Shown piece by piece: positions 19,618 to 28,110 of a DNA stretch of 64,000 nucleotides (position 1 is the first letter of the stretch; every line of letters starts with the position of its first letter). The translations under genes and the position numbers were made by a program. A model generated the notes under the pieces. That model was not told where the DNA came from and made no database searches. It saw only the letters and a list, made by a program, of their open reading frames with translations. Origin of the DNA: Arthrobacter echini (GTDB lineage Bacteria; Actinomycetota; Actinomycetes; Actinomycetales; Micrococcaceae); contig NZ_VSLD01000002.1 in NCBI RefSeq assembly GCF_008107445.1, positions 1 through 64,000 of the forward strand, given 5' to 3'.

Positions 19618-20943
19618 ATGGCTGAGACAACCCATACGGACATCACACCGGACACCCCGCTCGACGGCGGGATCAGTGCCCTCGACGAGAAGGCACGTCT
19701 CGGCTCCGCCACCGTCGGACGGGCCTCCATCGACGGCTTCACCGAGGAGGGCGAACGCCTTCCCGGAGGAGATGACGGCACGGAGCAGCTCGGTTTCAAG
19801 AAGCACAGCCACGGCAATGCCCCGGTGATCCCCGAGGCGTCGCGTGGAGAACGCCGCCGCTCCTTCGACCTGGCGGACTTCCCGCCGCTGACGGGTCAGG
19901 AGGAGGACTGGCGATTCACCCCGCTGAAGCGCCTGCGCGGCCTCCATACCGATGACCTGACCGGTCCGGCGCCGGCCATCGAGGTCACCGGTGCCGGCAA
20001 CGTGACGGTCGAGACCGTGGGCCGCGGGGACGCGCGCCTGGGCAAGGGCGCAACCCCGGAGGATCGTGTGTCCGCCGCTGCGTGGAACGCCTTCTCCGAG
20101 GCGACGGTCATCACCATCCCGCGGGAGACGGTGGCCGAGGGCGAGGTCATGGTGAGCATCACCGGACGCAGCGCGGAACCAGCCGCCCAGTACATCCTGA
20201 TCCGGGCGGAGCAGTTCTCCAGGGCGGTCGTCGTGCTCGATCACGGTGGCTCCGTGGCGCTGGCGCAGAACGTGGAGATCGTGGTGGAGGACGGAGCAGA
20301 GCTGACGGTCGTCAGCGTGCAGGAATGGGACGACGACGCCGTCCACGTCTCCTCGCAGCAGGCGAAGATCGGCCGGGACGCACGCTACAAGCACGTGGTC
20401 GTGAGTCTCGGCGGCGATCTGGTGCGCCTGACGCCGTCGTCGATCTTCTCCGCCCCCGGCGCCGAGGTGGAGATGTACGGACTGTACTTCGCCGACGCGG
20501 GACAGCACCTGGAGCAACGCCTCCTGGTGGATCACGCCACACCGAACTGCACGTCCCGGGTCACCTACAAGGGTGCCCTGCAGGGTCAGGACGCGCACAC
20601 CGTCTGGGTGGGTGACGTGCTGATCCGCAAGGCCGCCGAGGGCACCGACACCTACGAGACGAACCGCAACCTGCTCCTCACGGACGGCGCGCGCTCGGAC
20701 TCGGTGCCGAACCTCGAGATCGAGACCGGATTGATCGAGGGCGCGGGCCACGCGAGCGCCACCGGCCGCTTCGACGACGAGCACCTGTTCTACCTGATGG
20801 CCCGTGGCATCCCGGAGAAGGCCGCCCGCCGCCTGGTGGTCCGCGGCTTCCTCACCGAGGTCATCCAGCAGATCAGGGTCCCCGCGCTCGAGGAGCGGCT
20901 CTCGGAGTCGGTCGAACGCGAACTGGCGGCGGGGAACCTCTGA
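19618..20943 (+). CDS. sufD: Fe-S cluster assembly protein SufD
   Basis: 441 residues. Partner of SufB and SufC in the scaffold complex. A variable first 90 residues is followed by RSFDLADFPPLTGQEEDWRF, then the beta-helix core, and the SufB/D ending ARGIPEKAARRLVVRGFLTEVI. Starts two bases after sufB. Its TGA shares a base with the next start (20943), so translation is coupled to the Rieske gene. The N-terminal region contains two acidic patches and looks flexible. Confidence 0.95.
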   Translation: MAETTHTDITPDTPLDGGISALDEKARLGSATVGRASIDGFTEEGERLPGGDDGTEQLGFKKHSHGNAPVIPEASRGERRRSFDLADFPPLTGQEEDWRFTPLKRLRGLHTDDLTGPAPAIEVTGAGNVTVETVGRGDARLGKGATPEDRVSAAAWNAFSEATVITIPRETVAEGEVMVSITGRSAEPAAQYILIRAEQFSRAVVVLDHGGSVALAQNVEIVVEDGAELTVVSVQEWDDDAVHVSSQQAKIGRDARYKHVVVSLGGDLVRLTPSSIFSAPGAEVEMYGLYFADAGQHLEQRLLVDHATPNCTSRVTYKGALQGQDAHTVWVGDVLIRKAAEGTDTYETNRNLLLTDGARSDSVPNLEIETGLIEGAGHASATGRFDDEHLFYLMARGIPEKAARRLVVRGFLTEVIQQIRVPALEERLSESVERELAAGNL

Positions 20944-21299
20944 TGTCCGAGCCCAACGGTGAACTGATCTGCAGTGTCGACGACATCCAGGTCAAGCAGG
21001 CGCTGCGCGTGCTGATCGACGACTACCCGGTGGTCGTGGTGCGTGACTCGGACGGCGAGATCCACGCGCTCGGCGATACCTGCTCCCATGCCGACATCTC
21101 CCTGTCCGAGGGCGAGGTCGAGGGGTGCGCCATCGAGTGCTGGGGCCATGGGTCCCAGTTCGACCTGCGCAGCGGTGCCCCGCTGCAGCTCCCCGCGTAC
21201 GAGCCGGTCCCGGTGTTCGCACTCGAGATCCACAACAACGATGTCTACGTCGACATCACCACGGTCACCAACGGAGCGCCCGCACCCCAGCTGGGGTGA
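20943..21299 (+). CDS. Rieske-type [2Fe-2S] ferredoxin
   Basis: 118 residues, a stand-alone Rieske domain. The ligands are complete: C47-x-H49 in TCSHADISL and C66-x2-H69 in ECWGHGSQFD. It resembles the ferredoxin component of non-heme dioxygenases, but no oxygenase is nearby; coupling to sufD (shared A of TGATG) and position before sufC argue for a role in Fe-S assembly, perhaps electron or cluster transfer. Rieske genes at this place are known in actinobacterial suf operons, though their role is not settled. 62 bases before sufC. Confidence 0.93.
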   Translation: MSEPNGELICSVDDIQVKQALRVLIDDYPVVVVRDSDGEIHALGDTCSHADISLSEGEVEGCAIECWGHGSQFDLRSGAPLQLPAYEPVPVFALEIHNNDVYVDITTVTNGAPAPQLG

Positions 21300-21361
21300 C
21301 GGCCGACGCCCACCGACTTCCTGTACACCACCTGCACCGCAGGCGAAGGAGAGAGAACACG

Positions 21362-22120
21362 ATGTCCACGCTCGAAATCAAGGACCTGCACGTCAGCATC
21401 GACACGGATCAGGGAAACATCCCGATCCTGCGCGGCGTCACGCTGACGATCAACACCGGGGAGACCCACGCCATCATGGGCCCCAACGGCTCCGGGAAAT
21501 CGACCCTCGCGTCGACGATCGCCGGGCATCCGCGCTATAAGGTCGACAGCGGCTCGATCACGCTCGACGGCGAGGACGTGCTGTCGATGAGCGTCGACGA
21601 GCGTGCCCGTGCCGGCCTCTTCCTGGCCATGCAGTACCCCGTCGAGGTCCCAGGTGTGACCATGACCAACTTCCTGCGCACCGCGAAGACCGCGCTCGAC
21701 GGCGAGGCCCCGAGCCTGCGGCACTGGACCAAGGACGTCAAGACGGCCATGAGCAAGCTGCGCATCGACGCGGACTTCGCCCAGCGCAACGTCAACGAGG
21801 GCTTCTCGGGTGGCGAGAAGAAGCGGGTCGAGATCCTGCAGCTCGAGCTCTTCCGTCCGAAGTTCGCGATCCTCGACGAGACCGACTCGGGTCTGGACGT
21901 CGACGCCCTGAAGGTCGTCTCGGAGGGTGTGAACCGCGAGCACTCCAAGGGTGAGATGGGTACGCTGCTCATCACCCACTACACGCGGATCCTGCGCTAC
22001 ATCAAGCCCGACTTCGTGCACGTCTTCATTGCCGGCCGTATCGCCGAGCAGGGCGGGCCGGAACTCGCCGATCGCCTCGAGGAAGAGGGCTACGATCGAT
22101 TCACAACGGTCGAGGCCTGA
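21362..22120 (+). CDS. sufC: Fe-S cluster assembly ATPase SufC
   Basis: 252 residues from ATG at 21362, with AGGAGAGAG upstream. ABC-type ATPase that drives the SufBCD scaffold. Walker A GPNGSGKST near residue 41, signature FSGGEKKRVEIL, Walker B and D-loop FAILDETDSGLDVDAL, switch His in LLITHYTRIL. The first two residues of the D-loop context (DETDSGLD) are typical of SufC rather than transport ATPases. The longer open frame upstream lies over the Rieske gene and is not real. 54 bases before sufT. Confidence 0.97.
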   Translation: MSTLEIKDLHVSIDTDQGNIPILRGVTLTINTGETHAIMGPNGSGKSTLASTIAGHPRYKVDSGSITLDGEDVLSMSVDERARAGLFLAMQYPVEVPGVTMTNFLRTAKTALDGEAPSLRHWTKDVKTAMSKLRIDADFAQRNVNEGFSGGEKKRVEILQLELFRPKFAILDETDSGLDVDALKVVSEGVNREHSKGEMGTLLITHYTRILRYIKPDFVHVFIAGRIAEQGGPELADRLEEEGYDRFTTVEA

Positions 22121-22174
22121 CCGACCATCCCGTCCGGTGCCCTACGTGCCGGACCGCTCGAAAGGAGATCTTCG

Positions 22175-22504
22175 ATGAGTGATGTGCAACAGGCACCAAC
22201 GGCGTTGGACGACGTCGAGGAGGCGTTGCGGGACGTGATCGATCCGGAGCTGGGCGTCAATATCGTGGATCTTGGCCTGCTCTACGGCCTGACCTACGCC
22301 GACGACGGCGCCCTCCTGATCGACATGACCCTCACCACGGCGGCCTGCCCGCTGACGGATGTGCTCGAGGAGCAGGTGGGCCAGGTCCTCGACGGCGTGG
22401 TCGACGAGTGGCGCCTCAACTGGGTGTGGATGCCGCCGTGGGGTCCCGAGAAGATCACCGAGGACGGCCGCGACCAGATGCGTGCCCTCGGCTTCAACAT
22501 CTGA
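22175..22504 (+). CDS. sufT: Metal-sulfur cluster assembly factor (DUF59/SufT)
   Basis: 109 residues, the MIP18/PaaD-like domain. IDPELGVNIVDLGLLYG and TTAACPLTDVLEEQV carry the family marks, including the conserved cysteine. SufT proteins help maturation of Fe-S proteins. AAAGGAGA precedes the ATG. Last gene of the suf operon. In M. tuberculosis sufS and sufU stand between sufC and this gene; here they are absent from the cluster, so a desulfurase must come from elsewhere. Confidence 0.93.
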   Translation: MSDVQQAPTALDDVEEALRDVIDPELGVNIVDLGLLYGLTYADDGALLIDMTLTTAACPLTDVLEEQVGQVLDGVVDEWRLNWVWMPPWGPEKITEDGRDQMRALGFNI

Positions 22505-22541
22505 GCTTCGACATCTGAGCAGCACAGGGATCTGGGTCCTG

Positions 22542-22581
22542 CGGTGGGGCGGTCACGGCGGTAGCCGGGGCCGCCCCACCG
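22542..22581. terminator. Terminator hairpin between sufT and ecfT
   Basis: cggtggggcgg at 22542-22552 pairs perfectly with 22571-22581 around an 18-base loop that can pair further. It lies between converging genes and suits both directions. No T-run. Confidence 0.65.
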
Positions 22582-22593
22582 TCCTGCACCACC

Positions 22594-22654
22594 GTGGTCA
22601 CGACCCGGAGTGGTCACGGCCCCGGTCATCCTGGCCACCGTCGTCACGGCCCGG
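22594..22654. repeat. Three imperfect direct repeats (gtggtcacggcccgg)
   Basis: Copies at 22594-22608, 22610-22625 and 22640-22654 differ by one or two bases; a shorter relative (ggtcacggcgg) lies at 22551. The third copy overlaps the end of ecfT. Length and spacing do not fit CRISPR. Meaning unknown. Confidence 0.6.
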
Positions 22655-23303
22655 TGCGGTCATCGGGCGGGTCCTCGTCGAGGTCCCCCTCTCCGAGTCC
22701 CCGTGCGGCCAGGGCCTCACCCGTCCGATGCGCATAGGCGACCGCCCCGAGCACGAGGGGTGTCACGACCACGCGGGGGTTGCGCTCCAGCCCGCGTGCA
22801 CGTGCGGCCTGTCGCACGTCGACGAACAGACCCGCCAGATAGGGGATGCTGCGCAGCATGATGGACAGCGCCAGCGCGAAGCGCTCCGGATCGGCGCCGA
22901 GACGCCGGAACGGACGGACCAGTCGGACGACCCCGTCGAGCAGGTCCTGGGTAGCGGTGGTCAGGGTCAGGGCGCGCGCGGCGAGCAGGCACGCGGTGAT
23001 CCCGCCCACCACGACGAACGCGCGGAGCCAGTCCTGAGCCAATCCCTGGTACAGCGCGAGGATCCCCAGCACGGGCGCCGCGGGCAGGAGCATCCGCAGA
23101 ACACGTACGGGAGACAGACGGGCACCCACGATGAGGACCCCGAAGGTCAGAAGAAGGGCGACGGCGGTGGTCGTCGGGGAACGCCACGCGATGACGGCGA
23201 CGGCGCAGGCCAGCGACGCGACGGCCTTGGGGGCCGGCGCCGTCCTGTACAGGAAACCGCGCCCCGGTTCGTACAGCCCCAGGGTTGCTCCGAAACCCCT
23301 CAC
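22644..23303 (-). CDS. bioN: ECF transporter transmembrane component EcfT (BioN-like)
   Basis: 219 residues from GTG at 23303. The T component couples the ATPase to the substrate-binding S component of energy-coupling-factor vitamin transporters. Four to five hydrophobic segments and the coupling motif ARARGLERNPR near residue 180. The frame is open to an earlier GTG at 23330, but the 23303 GTG overlaps the ecfA stop by four bases (GTGA) and follows GGAGG by three bases, so it is preferred. Third gene of bioY-ecfA-ecfT. Confidence 0.88.
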   Translation of the reverse strand: MRGFGATLGLYEPGRGFLYRTAPAPKAVASLACAVAVIAWRSPTTTAVALLLTFGVLIVGARLSPVRVLRMLLPAAPVLGILALYQGLAQDWLRAFVVVGGITACLLAARALTLTTATQDLLDGVVRLVRPFRRLGADPERFALALSIMLRSIPYLAGLFVDVRQAARARGLERNPRVVVTPLVLGAVAYAHRTGEALAARGLGEGDLDEDPPDDRTGP

Positions 23304-24010
23304 GGTCCTCCGAGCGGAGCGCAGCTGCACAGTTGCCGATAGTGCGCGACGGCGTCGTCGGCCGGCCCGTCGAATACGATCCTGCCCGCGTCGAGCACGA
23401 GGGTCCGGTCGCTCTCGAGGGCGAAATCGAGATTGTGCGTGGTGAACACCACCTGCTGGTCCAGCCCGGCGATCAGTGAGCGCACCCGGGCGTCGTTGCG
23501 CAGATCCAGCAGCGTGGTGGGCTCGTCGGCCACGAGGATGCGGGGCTCGGTCGCGAGGACCACGGCGAGGGCCAGGATCTGCCGCTCACCGCCCGAGAGG
23601 TCGTAGCTGCTGCGATCGGCCAGGTGGTCGATACCGAAGCGCCGGAGGACTTCTCCGGCGCGCGAGCGGCGATCGCCGGACGAGAGCCGCAGGGTACGGA
23701 GCGAGAGTTCCACGTCCTCACGGCCTGTGGGCATCACGAGCTGCGAGAGGGGATCGGTGAAGACGAAGCCGACGCTTCGGCGCACCGTCCTGCCCATGGT
23801 CCGCGTGTCGTTGCCGTGCACCGCCACGGTTCCCTCCGTCGGCAGGAGCAGCCCGTTGATGAGCCGTAGCAGGGTCGACTTGCCCGAACCGTTGGCGCCT
23901 ATCACGGAGATGCGCCGCTCGGCCAGCAAGAGATCCAGCGGCTCGAGCAGGGTCCGGCCCTCGGGATGCGTGCGCACCCCTGCGGCTCGGAACTCGATGG
24001 ATTCAGGCAC
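23300..24010 (-). CDS. bioM: ECF transporter ATPase EcfA (BioM-like)
   Basis: 236 residues from GTG at 24010. Walker A GANGSGKST near residue 37, signature LSGGERQILALA, Walker B ILVADEPTTLLDL, switch His in FTTHNLDFAL. Powers biotin uptake with EcfT and BioY. The start overlaps the bioY stop by 8 bases (GTGCCTGA), so the genes are coupled; the open frame upstream of 24010 lies over bioY. No strong ribosome site, as expected for coupled translation. Confidence 0.9.
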   Translation of the reverse strand: MPESIEFRAAGVRTHPEGRTLLEPLDLLLAERRISVIGANGSGKSTLLRLINGLLLPTEGTVAVHGNDTRTMGRTVRRSVGFVFTDPLSQLVMPTGREDVELSLRTLRLSSGDRRSRAGEVLRRFGIDHLADRSSYDLSGGERQILALAVVLATEPRILVADEPTTLLDLRNDARVRSLIAGLDQQVVFTTHNLDFALESDRTLVLDAGRIVFDGPADDAVAHYRQLCSCAPLGGP

Positions 24011-24641
24011 GAAGGGGTGGCTTCGCTGCCAGCAGTCGCGGGAAGGCTCGGTGGACCGAGACGGCCAGCAGCGCGGCGAGGACGTCCTTGACGACGTCGC
24101 CCGGCAGATACACCACATCGACCAGGATCGCATCCCGCAGGGGGAGCCCGGCATTGATCATGAGTCCTGTGATCCCGAGCGGGTGGATGGTGAGCAGACT
24201 CGCTGTGAGAGCGGCCAGGAACAGCAGTACGACGCGGAATTTGTGCGTACGGCGCAGCACACCGAGGGTGAGGAGTCCGGCCACGAGCGCAGCCAGGGGG
24301 AAGGCCAGGAGGTAGCCCGCGGTCGGTCCTGCCAGGACCCCGAAGCCTCCGCTGAACCCGCTGAACACCGGGAGGCCGATCAGGCCGGCCACGAGATAGA
24401 GCAGAACGGCCGCGGTCCCGCGTGCCGGTCCGAGCACGAGTCCCGCGAGCAGGACCCCGAGGGTCTGCAGCGTGATGGGGACCCCGAGCGGACCCACCGG
24501 TATACCGGGTAGGATTGCCAGGGCGGCGATGAGGGCGGCGAAGACGGCGACCAGCGAGAGATCGGTGGCGTCCCACCGGCGCCGGGTCGATCGACGACCG
24601 GTACCGGCCGTTCCCGTCACGGTCGTCCTGGCTGGCTGCAT
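24003..24641 (-). CDS. bioY: Biotin transporter S component BioY
   Basis: 212 residues. Six hydrophobic segments; the family signature GLVLGPARGTAAVLLYLVAG and GPTAGYLLAFPLAA identifies BioY, the high-affinity biotin-binding membrane protein. A basic 25-residue tail precedes the first helix. AAGGAG lies eight bases before the ATG. First gene of a minus-strand operon bioY-ecfA-ecfT, the classic BioYMN arrangement. No biotin biosynthesis gene is in the window. I did not recognise a BirA or BioQ operator in the 165-base upstream gap. Confidence 0.93.
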   Translation of the reverse strand: MQPARTTVTGTAGTGRRSTRRRWDATDLSLVAVFAALIAALAILPGIPVGPLGVPITLQTLGVLLAGLVLGPARGTAAVLLYLVAGLIGLPVFSGFSGGFGVLAGPTAGYLLAFPLAALVAGLLTLGVLRRTHKFRVVLLFLAALTASLLTIHPLGITGLMINAGLPLRDAILVDVVYLPGDVVKDVLAALLAVSVHRAFPRLLAAKPPLRA

Positions 24642-24806
24642 GGCTTTTGCTCCTTCTCCGGACCCGCGGTCTCACCGGTCGGTCGGCTGATGTGCCGGGA
24701 GCGCGGCCGCTCCTGCTTCTGTACCGAGACTAGCGCCGGTCACCCCGGGATCCTTTGTGGGATTCCTACAACACAGATCCTCCCTGTCCCATCGAAAGGC
24801 CCAATC

Positions 24807-26405
24807 GTGATTAGCGTTTCCAACCTTGAGTTGCGGGCCGGTGCCCGCTTGCTGATGGAGGGGGTGTCCTTCCGGATCGACCGGGGGGACAAGATCGGTC
24901 TCGTCGGGCGCAACGGCGCCGGCAAGACGACCATGACCCGTGTGCTGGCCGGGGAAGCACTGCCTGCCGGCGGCACGGTGACGCGCTCGGGCGAGATCGG
25001 CTATCTGCCCCAGGATCCGCGCACGCCGGACATGGATCAGTTGGCCCGCGACCGCATCCTCTCCGCACGCAACCTCGACGCCGTCGTCAATGACCTGCGC
25101 CAGGCACAGGAGGACATGGCCAGCGAGAAGACCTCGGTGCGCAACAAGGCGATGGCGCGCTACGACCGGATCGAGGCCGCCTTCCTCTCGGGCGGAGGCT
25201 ACGCCGCAGAGGCCGAGGCCGCTGCGATCTCCTCCAATCTGGCGCTGCCCGAGCGCATCTTGAACCAGCCCCTGAAGACCCTCTCCGGCGGTCAGCGCCG
25301 TCGGGTGGAGCTCGCGCGCATCCTGTTCTCCGGCGCGGAGACCATGCTGCTCGACGAACCCACCAACCACCTCGATGCGGACTCGATCACCTGGCTGCGC
25401 GACTTTCTCAAGAACCACCAGGGCGGGCTGATCGTGATCAGCCACGACGTGGAACTGCTCGAGGCCACCGTGAACAAGGTGTTCCAGCTCGACGCGAACC
25501 GTGCCACCATCGACATCTACAACATGGGGTGGAAGCGCTACCAGCTCCAGCGCGAGACGGACGAGCGCGCCCGCAAGCGCGAACGGGCCAATGCCGAGAA
25601 GAAGGCCCAGGTCCTCATGGACCAGGCCAACAGGATGCGCGCCAAGGCCTCGAAGGCGGTCGCCGCGCAGAACATGGCCAAACGCGCCGAGCGCCTGCTC
25701 GGCGGCCTCGATGCGGTGCGCGCCACCGACCGCGTGGCAGCACTGCGCTTCCCGGAGCCGTCGCCGTGCGGCAAGACCCCCATGACGGCGGAGGGACTCA
25801 GCAAGGCCTACGGATCGCTGGAGATCTTCACGGATGTGGACCTGGCGATCGACCGGGGGTCGAAGGTGGTGATCCTGGGCCTCAACGGCGCCGGGAAGAC
25901 CACGCTGCTGCGCATGCTGGCCGGCGTCGACACACCCGATACCGGACGCGTCATCGCGGGCCACGGGTTGAAGGTGGGCTACTACGCGCAGGAGCACGAG
26001 ACCCTGGACACCGAGCGCAGTGTCCTGGAGAACATGAAGTCCTCCGCGCCCGACATGCAGGACGCCGAGGTGCGCGGCATCCTCGGCTCGTTCCTCTTCT
26101 CGGGCGACGACGTCGACAAGCCGGCCGGCGTGCTCTCCGGCGGCGAGAAGACCCGTCTGGCCCTCGCGACCATCGTGGCCTCCTCCGCCAACGTGCTGCT
26201 GCTGGACGAGCCCACGAACAACCTCGACCCCGCCAGCCGTGCCGAGATCCTCGGCGCCCTGAAGAACTACAGCGGTGCGGTGGTCATGGTCAGCCACGAC
26301 GAGGGGGCGGTCGACGCGCTCGACCCGGAGCGCGTGGTCATGCTGCCCGACGGCGTGGAGGACCTGTGGAACCAGGACTACCTGGAGCTCGTCACTCTCG
26401 CCTAG
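24807..26405 (+). CDS. ABC-F family ATPase
   Basis: 532 residues from GTG at 24807 with AAAGG eight bases upstream. Two complete nucleotide-binding domains (GRNGAGKTT near residue 35 with LSGGQRRRVEL and DEPTNHLD; LNGAGKTTLL near 360 with LSGGEKTRLAL and DEPTNNLDP) joined by a long charged linker around residues 240-310 (RARKRERANAEKKAQV). No membrane part. ABC-F proteins act on ribosomes; this subgroup is a general actinobacterial one, and no antibiotic target can be named. The open frame extending to 24690 crosses the promoter region. It ends 12 bases before the converging SURF1 gene. Confidence 0.93.
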   Translation: MISVSNLELRAGARLLMEGVSFRIDRGDKIGLVGRNGAGKTTMTRVLAGEALPAGGTVTRSGEIGYLPQDPRTPDMDQLARDRILSARNLDAVVNDLRQAQEDMASEKTSVRNKAMARYDRIEAAFLSGGGYAAEAEAAAISSNLALPERILNQPLKTLSGGQRRRVELARILFSGAETMLLDEPTNHLDADSITWLRDFLKNHQGGLIVISHDVELLEATVNKVFQLDANRATIDIYNMGWKRYQLQRETDERARKRERANAEKKAQVLMDQANRMRAKASKAVAAQNMAKRAERLLGGLDAVRATDRVAALRFPEPSPCGKTPMTAEGLSKAYGSLEIFTDVDLAIDRGSKVVILGLNGAGKTTLLRMLAGVDTPDTGRVIAGHGLKVGYYAQEHETLDTERSVLENMKSSAPDMQDAEVRGILGSFLFSGDDVDKPAGVLSGGEKTRLALATIVASSANVLLLDEPTNNLDPASRAEILGALKNYSGAVVMVSHDEGAVDALDPERVVMLPDGVEDLWNQDYLELVTLA

Positions 26406-26417
26406 TGGCTCGCCCGG

Positions 26418-27257
26418 TCACTTGCGGGCCTCGTCGCGCAAGGTCTGGGAATCGAGGATTGCATCCTCCTCCTCCTCGGCCGACGGACGCCGACGGCGAG
26501 TGGTGGACTTTGCTCGTGTACCCTCCCGTTCCCCGTCGCTGCGGCGCTGCTGCCGGGCGGCGTAGCCGAGGCCCACGAACGCGAGAACGCCGAAGGCGAA
26601 CCACTGGAGGGCGTACGACAGGTGGGGTCCCTCGTCGATGGAGGGTTTCGGCGGGGCGATCGGAGTCTGTGCTGCGGAGGGCCGCTCGAGGGCCAGCAAT
26701 CCGTAGGCCGCGTCCTGCAACGGATACTCGAGTCCCTCGGCCAGCGACGCGAGGTCGATGGACGCCACCTGGCCCTCGGGGGCGCCGCGATTGACGGCGG
26801 GCTCGGCCGGTTTGATCCGGGCCGTGACCGCCACCTCGCCGCGGGGAGGGGCGGGGATCTCGTCCGGGCGCCCGGCCTCCGCATTGCCGATCGGCAGCCA
26901 GCCACGATCTATCACCACGGCCGAGCCGTCCCCGAGCTTCAGCGGGGTGAGGATCTCGTACCCGGGTTGGCCGTTGAGGGGCCGGTTCCGCACGACCACC
27001 TGCTGATCGATGTCATAGGTTCCCACGAAGGTGACCGGCGTCCATTCCCGGGCGGGATCATAGCTGTCGAGGAGCCTCTCGCCCGGGACGTAGTCCACGG
27101 GCTCTGCATCGTAGTTGGCCTCGATGCGCTCGATGTCGGCGACGACCGCCTCCCGCCGCTCGAACTGCCATCGTCCGAGACCCACGCACCCGGCGGCGAT
27201 CAGCACCACAAGGGCCAGCCAGCCCAGCCAGCGTGCGGAGAACAGGAAGCGGTACAC
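26418..27257 (-). CDS. SURF1 family cytochrome oxidase assembly protein
   Basis: 279 residues. One transmembrane helix near each end (residues 9-27, and about 222-240) with the extracytoplasmic SURF1 domain between; LGRWQFERREAVV after the first helix and VVIDRGWLPIG in the middle are family marks. SURF1 helps insert heme A into cytochrome c oxidase, which fits ctaA and ctaB in the same window. The C-terminal tail is long, basic then acidic (TTRRRRPSAEEEEDAIL). GTG start lies directly after the stop of the small Cys/His protein gene with no gap (TAGGTG). Confidence 0.9.
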   Translation of the reverse strand: MYRFLFSARWLGWLALVVLIAAGCVGLGRWQFERREAVVADIERIEANYDAEPVDYVPGERLLDSYDPAREWTPVTFVGTYDIDQQVVVRNRPLNGQPGYEILTPLKLGDGSAVVIDRGWLPIGNAEAGRPDEIPAPPRGEVAVTARIKPAEPAVNRGAPEGQVASIDLASLAEGLEYPLQDAAYGLLALERPSAAQTPIAPPKPSIDEGPHLSYALQWFAFGVLAFVGLGYAARQQRRSDGEREGTRAKSTTRRRRPSAEEEEDAILDSQTLRDEARK

Positions 27258-27548
27258 CTAGCGGGTCTCCATGGGCTGGTCGGCGGCGAGGGGGAGCGTC
27301 TCCTTCCACAGGCCGCGCTCTCCCAGGTACTCCTCGAACCACGTCCTGTGGTCGGCGCACGCCCCCCAGGCCTTCCGCCGCTCGGGCGTATGGAGACGAG
27401 GATTGTTCCACAGCACCTGCCAGAGGGCAGGCGCGCTGCAATTCTTGCGCGAGCAGACCCGCCGGCCGTCGCCGCGCTGCGGTACCGCGAACAGACCGAG
27501 ACCCGCTTCCGCGGCAGGAGGGCGTGGCTGCGCTGATGGGTCAGGCAT
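27258..27548 (-). CDS. Small conserved Cys/His protein next to SURF1
   Basis: 96 residues from ATG at 27548. The middle holds C-x4-C (CSRKNC), then after 26 residues C-x2-H (CADH), a likely zinc site, and the strongly conserved stretch LWNNPRLHTPERRKAW. Close relatives are widespread in actinobacteria and are often labelled acetone carboxylase in databases, for which this sequence gives no support. Coupled by an 8-base overlap to the DUF3099 gene before it and directly abutting SURF1 after it. A link to oxidase assembly is a guess from this position. GGGAGG lies upstream. Confidence 0.8.
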   Translation of the reverse strand: MPDPSAQPRPPAAEAGLGLFAVPQRGDGRRVCSRKNCSAPALWQVLWNNPRLHTPERRKAWGACADHRTWFEEYLGERGLWKETLPLAADQPMETR

Positions 27549-27951
27549 CGGCACCCGTCCTCCCGGGGGTGTGGGAGCCGTGCGGACTCGCGGGGTCATC
27601 GAGGATTTCACCGCTGAGGACCGAACCGTCGTCTGCTCCCGCATCGCTGACCTTCGCTTCGATCTCCCGCACCGGAGCACGATCGATCAGGGCGTCGCTG
27701 TGGCGGATGCTGCTGGTGTCGCTCCCCCCGTTGGCGAGGATCACGGCGAAGTACGGCAGGAACACTGCTCCGGCGATCATGACCCACTGGAGCCAGGGGT
27801 AGGGGACCACGAACACGAGGATGAAACAGACGAGGCGGATACTCATGGACACGGAGTACCGGATCATGCGGCTTCGCATTTCGTCCGTGTGGGACTCACG
27901 CGCATCGGAGATGCTGTGGATGTCTGGGTTGTGCTTGGTTTGCTTGCTCAT
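27541..27951 (-). CDS. DUF3099 family membrane protein
   Basis: 136 residues from ATG at 27951 (a GTG codon lies directly before it), with GGAG four bases upstream. Cytosolic N-terminus with SISDARESHTDEMRSRMIRY, then two close hydrophobic segments around residues 36-80 and a hydrophilic tail. The N-terminal stretch and two-helix layout match DUF3099, an actinobacterial family of unknown role. First gene of the operon DUF3099 - Cys/His protein - SURF1. Confidence 0.85.
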   Translation of the reverse strand: MSKQTKHNPDIHSISDARESHTDEMRSRMIRYSVSMSIRLVCFILVFVVPYPWLQWVMIAGAVFLPYFAVILANGGSDTSSIRHSDALIDRAPVREIEAKVSDAGADDGSVLSGEILDDPASPHGSHTPGRTGADA

Positions 27952-28110
27952 CACACTCCAAGAAGACTCCCCCCATTATCTCACTTCGGGTCCCGTTCCC
28001 GAAGTCGAGGAAAGCGCCGTTAGGATCGTCGGGACAGTTCGACAGTGGTTCTTCCATGAACCGAAGAACACCACGGACCCTTCCGGGTCCGCAGACAGAG
28101 GAGTTTCCCC

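Noticed and set aside
18125-19630. 501-residue open frame on the minus strand opposite sufB
   Set aside because: Shadow of a GC-rich gene; sufB has full family similarity and the minus frame has no recognisable domain or ribosome site.
22594-22654. CRISPR-like array
   Set aside because: Three imperfect 15-bp units with spacers of 1 and 14 bases; far too short and irregular.
24642-24806. Biotin-responsive operator or riboswitch upstream of bioY
   Set aside because: No convincing BirA, BioQ or BioR palindrome and no known riboswitch fold could be seen.
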